The notes under the pieces were generated by a model that worked only from the letters and a program-made list of their open reading frames with translations, searched no databases and was not told the origin of the DNA. Positions 60,291 to 64,000 of a stretch of DNA of 64,000 nucleotides are shown piece after piece (position 1 is the first letter of the stretch; every line of letters starts with the position of its first letter). The DNA is taken from positions 62,001 to 126,000 of the forward strand of contig VTFK01000270.1 of NCBI GenBank assembly GCA_009617715.1, read 5' to 3'. This stretch comes from Plectrocnemia conspersa (lineage: Eukaryota > Arthropoda > Insecta > Trichoptera > Polycentropodidae). The translations under genes were made by a program, and so were the position numbers.

Positions 60291-61165
60291 TAGTAATAAT
60301 ATATTTTATATGGTAAATCTCTTAAAAAACGTATTCACCATTTTTTAAACGAGTCATTATAAAAAAAAATCTTGTGTGATTTGAATTAAAGTTAGCTTCT
60401 TGTAACATTGAGAAAGTAATAACGATCAATAGGAACTAATAAACAAGATGATTTTTATGCGATTTTAACTATTTCAAACATCACAATCCTTCTCCAAAAA
60501 TATCTAGATGCTAAAAGTTTGCGATTATGTTTTGTTTGCAAACAAAACTCATAAATTGGATATACTTAAAATTCATGCAATTTGCAATAAAAAATGTGAC
60601 TTGTTTCACTCTCTTTTTCAATGAATCCTGAATTTCATTTAATACCAATATTCAATCGCATTTTTTTAACCGTTTCTGACTTATCCCACTTTCATGATAA
60701 ACGGCACATTTTTTTTCTATCCTATAAATGGGATAAATAAATGTGCCGTTTATCATGAAAGTGGAATAAGTCAGAAATAGTTAAAAAAATGCGATTGAAT
60801 ATTGGTTTTAAATGAAATTCAGGATTCATTGATTTGGAGAGTGAAACAAGTCACATTTTTAATTGCAAAATGGAGGAACTTTGAGTAAAAATATCTAATT
60901 TATGAGTTTGGTTTGCAAGCATAACATAATCGCAAACTTTTAACATCTAGATATTTTTGGAGAAGGATTGTGATTTTTGGAATGGTTAAAATGTCATAAA
61001 AAACAACTATTTTATAAGTTCCTTTTAATCTTTAATAACTTCTCAATGTTACAAGAAGCTAACTATAATTAAAATCAAAAAAGACGTTTTGTTTTATAGC
61101 TCGATTAAGAAATGGTGAATACGATTTTCAAGAGATTTGCCATATTAAATATATTTTTAGAGATA
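60291..61165. mobile_element. Long foldback: two ~415-bp inverted arms with almost no loop
   Basis: The left arm (about 60300-60720) and right arm (about 60731-61160) are reverse complements with roughly 85% identity by eye over more than 400 bp, including small indels. Matching landmarks include ATGGTAAATCTCTT with AAGAGATTTGCCAT at the ends, TATCTAGATGCTAAAAG with its partner, and CATGATAAACGGCACATTT with AAATGTGCCGTTTATCATG at the centre. The loop is only a few bases (near tataaat, 60723-60729). No coding frame and no clear target-site duplication were found. It may be a foldback transposon or a hairpin-RNA locus, lying 120 bp past the gene B poly(A) signal. Confidence 0.8.
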
Positions 61166-61169
61166 TAAA

Positions 61170-61640
61170 ATATCAGGTTATTATCAAAACATATTACGAT
61201 AAGAACATTGTGTTCGCCGGAGTGTATGTTGAAAAATTGCTAAGCAAGTGATTGATAAAAATATTTAGGAAAAATCCCCTTTTGCTAGTTAGATAAGATA
61301 AGACAAAATACTTATCAATCCGTTTATATATCGTTTGAAATCAAAGTTTGAGATTTCACTACTTATCTAAAATATTAAAATCTTGTTTGTCAAGTTATTT
61401 GAAGACAAATCTGCCTAATACGATGGAATTTTTATTAATAATCGTTTTATTAATCTATTGCATTTGCTAAGTAAAATACTTTTAAATGCATTTGTAGGAA
61501 ATTATATGTAATTAGGTATTTTATTTATTTTTAATTATGACCATCATGACCTTAAGGGTAAGATAAATCGTCATGACGGCTAAAATCAAAAATTAAAATA
61601 AGCAAGTTGGTTTTGAAAAATTCAATATCTTGATAATTTT
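61170..61640. other. AT-rich DNA between foldback and retrotransposon relic
   Basis: No gene or clear repeat. A GGTCATGATG-type inverted pair is seen near 61540-61578 (gaccatcatgaccttaag versus cgtcatgacgg), too weak to name. Confidence 0.5.
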
Positions 61641-61654
61641 AATAATATTATCAC

Positions 61655-62020
61655 AGCCTTTAATCGATATGGTATGAAGGTTTTACATACATATTTAAAT
61701 AACACTCTCCGATTATCTCATTCGTAAAATATGCATACGTATTATATAGTTACGTTAAATAATTAACTATCAAAATTGCGTATAATTATAGCTGGAGTGC
61801 CGCAAGGGAATTTTCTTGGACCGTTCCTTTACTAATGATATACTAATGATATTCATATTCAAAACAATACAGACTAATCAATGCATGGTGACGTCACAGA
61901 CGCTGTAATGAGTGCTTATCGACATAAACCAATTGCAATTTAAATGCAAACATCTCTACAGAATTTTAAATAAGTACTTTAATAAATGGAAAATTAAAGT
62001 AAATTAAGATACAATCACAA
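61655..62020 (+). pseudogene. Reverse transcriptase relic of a jockey-type non-LTR retrotransposon
   Basis: Codons at 61791-61832 read AGVPQGNFLGPFLY, the conserved RT block around GVPQGS-LGP-LY, followed after two stop codons by YTNDI (61839-61853), matching the usual LY-x-x-YTNDI spacing. Upstream, AFNR then, in a shifted frame, IWYEGF (from 61656) resembles AFDRVWHEGL. Downstream, in another frame, LNKYFNKWKIKVN (ending 62004) matches the block after the YADD region. Several stops and at least two frameshifts make it dead. The catalytic YADD segment itself is not recognisable. Confidence 0.8.
61889..61896. promoter_or_regulatory. Perfect CRE palindrome TGACGTCA
   Basis: An exact CREB/ATF consensus inside the reverse transcriptase relic, so it may be inherited from the element rather than selected. 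Confidence 0.35.
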
Positions 62021-62029
62021 GTATTTTAA

Positions 62030-64000
62030 TTGCAGTTTATAGACAATATTTGACTATACTATGCATACCCTTATAAGTAAGGTAATACAGGAAATTGCCT
62101 AAAATATTTATGTATATGTTTTTATTTACTATTGCGGAGACCAGGTGTAAAATGCTTGCTATCAATGCGGTCCAGATTTAAAAAATAATTATAACTGTAA
62201 TATCATATTGTTGCTTAGTGTGGAATAACATTTGCTATAGATATACTATTTTTTAAGTCCCAAGTTATTTAAAATAAATATGTATAGCACTCTTCTTAAA
62301 ATATATAGCAAAAGTAGAACGCTACCAAAATTATAGAAATAAAACAAGTTTAAATCTAATTGAATTAGTTTTATCAGAATTACGCATTACAGTTTGAGAT
62401 TCAATATTTATGGATCATAAAAAATCAATAATTAAATACATAATAAACAAATAATTGTTTTAATTGAGTTTTGTGAGTTTTAACTTTTATGTAGCAAAAC
62501 AATCCTTGCGATGAAAAATGCACTCTTTTATAATAATAATAGAAATCAGTGAGCACAATGGTTAGGCAAAAATAAAGCCCCAAAGCATTTCACAAAAAGA
62601 TATGATAGTTTGCCTTCGGTTTATTACACTACAATTTTTTTTTATTTCTTGGTAAATCCACTACAGCTAGGAATTATTGGCAATATGTTAACAAAATACA
62701 TTTCGAAATAAAATTTATAAAAAATCTAAAAATATAGTGTAAATAATGACTACATATTCATACATACATACATATTTTTATGACAGCAATAAAAAAGTCT
62801 CAAGATTTTATTTTAAGTAATATACCAATAAATGTTTTAAACTTTAAATACGCTCGCAGTAATATTTTATTTTTTTCTGCTACCTAAAAGACTCATTCAG
62901 TTGTTGTTGATGTGGGCCTTATTGCAAAGTATAATACTATATCTAAGATTTTTGTCATATTTATAAATGTCTCGCAATATTAAAACTTGTTTTGTAGTTC
63001 ATTCTTAAAATAATCACACAGAATATAAGCTTCTCTGTAATTGATTAAAATATAATCTGAATTTTTTAAGCTTCTGTATCTATCGGAAATTTGTAATTTA
63101 AAAAAACATATTTAGATGCATTTTTTCGTTATATTAGGTTCAAAAAATACAATTTACGATTTTTCTTGTACTTCTTTAGTTTTCTAAGCATTTTTTTAGT
63201 GAATATTTGGTTCAGTGTAGAATTCGACAAAAAATATGAAAATTCAGTTTTGGTTAAATATTTTTTTACATGTAAATTAGATTTTCGAATCTTTCTGTTA
63301 AAAATTTACTCGTATAACACATTGTAACTAGTGCATTTAACAGGATTTTAATCATTGTATCTAAATGAATTGTTTTTTAATTATTTTTGTATTTAGTATA
63401 ATTTCTATATATTATTAAAAAAAACTATACCAATTTATGTTATAGTGTTTATTTTAATCGATTAACACGCACATAGTTATTCACAGTTGACACGAAACCG
63501 GTACGGTGTGGTGTGTATACATATTGTTATCGTTTTGCCATTGTCCACATAATGAAAGTAATTATTTTACAACAACAAACGAGGATACTCGTAAATAGAT
63601 TATGTATTTATGCACATGCGATGAAATACTTTCACATATGTCACATTAAAAACAATTAAAAAAACAGTGAAAGTGTTGCTTATTGCTTTGCGTTTTATTA
63701 GAAAGATAAATGATTTGATTAGAATTTTTTTTATACAAAATCATATATTTATTTAATCGCATTATTTATAAGTAGATATGATTTGACATTTTTTGATTAG
63801 ATTTAACTACTTGGCTTTGATAAGAATGAGTCAGATTTATTATCAATTTTACGAAATGGTTCAAGTATTTTATTTTCGTATCTGAAACGTGAGATACTAA
63901 AAATACGTGCTGTTCAACAAAATAATTCAAGATATAATGCACATTTGAAAATAATTTTACAGATATCTCGCTTCTTCTTTTATTAACTCTTTAAAAGCTC
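62030..64000. other. Gene-poor AT-rich right end
   Basis: No gene, RNA or clear mobile element is seen. It is A/T low-complexity with a short (ACAT)n-like run near 62750-62777 and a slightly GC-richer patch near 63470-63590. Confidence 0.6.

Overview
This is an AT-rich eukaryotic window (roughly 70% A+T by eye) with short spliced exons, insect-style Initiator and TATA core promoters, non-LTR retrotransposon debris and long gene-poor stretches. It reads as an insect nuclear genome. Lepidoptera is my best guess from composition and promoter style, but nothing here proves the order.

Layout. Positions 1-48,500 are essentially a gene desert: low-complexity AT DNA with a few GC-richer islands, short tandem duplications, palindromes, a diverged ~530-bp tandem duplication (37.6-38.7 kb), two copies of an unidentified LFNEL-type coding fragment (8 kb minus, 46.3 kb plus) and a possible exon edge at the extreme left. 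Positions 48.6-60.2 kb hold the main content: two tandem, same-strand, three-exon genes for small secreted proteins, called gene A and gene B here. Positions 60.3-61.2 kb hold an ~870-bp foldback (inverted repeat), and 61.65-62.0 kb a dead jockey-like reverse transcriptase. The remainder is AT-rich DNA with no gene seen.

The genes. A and B were rebuilt from splice signals. They share intron phases (1 then 0), a hydrophobic signal segment at the start of exon 2, a W-x-N-x-C-G motif, an exon 3 that opens with I-[HR]-D-W-L, an [LF]-L-C-E-V motif 52-54 residues later, and four positionally comparable cysteines. Each can be read as four amphipathic helices. This is the architecture of a long-chain four-helix cytokine, and a tandem secreted pair recalls the Drosophila unpaired (os/upd2/upd3) JAK/STAT-ligand cluster. 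That assignment is inference: I see no sequence motif that proves it. A 133-bp relic of a third exon 3 lies between the two genes.

Control. Gene A appears to have three alternative first exons, all ending in phase 1 and all able to join the same exon 2. P1 has a TATA box and Initiator at textbook spacing. P2 and P3 share an identical 15-bp core-promoter sequence. P3 is preceded by a perfect kappaB site and a C/EBP-type site about 30 bp apart, which suggests immune induction. Both genes have AU-rich nonamers in the putative 3' UTR. Gene A carries an apparent one-base deletion in a T run in exon 3; restoring the frame recovers the conserved motif, so it is either a sequence error or a recent null allele.
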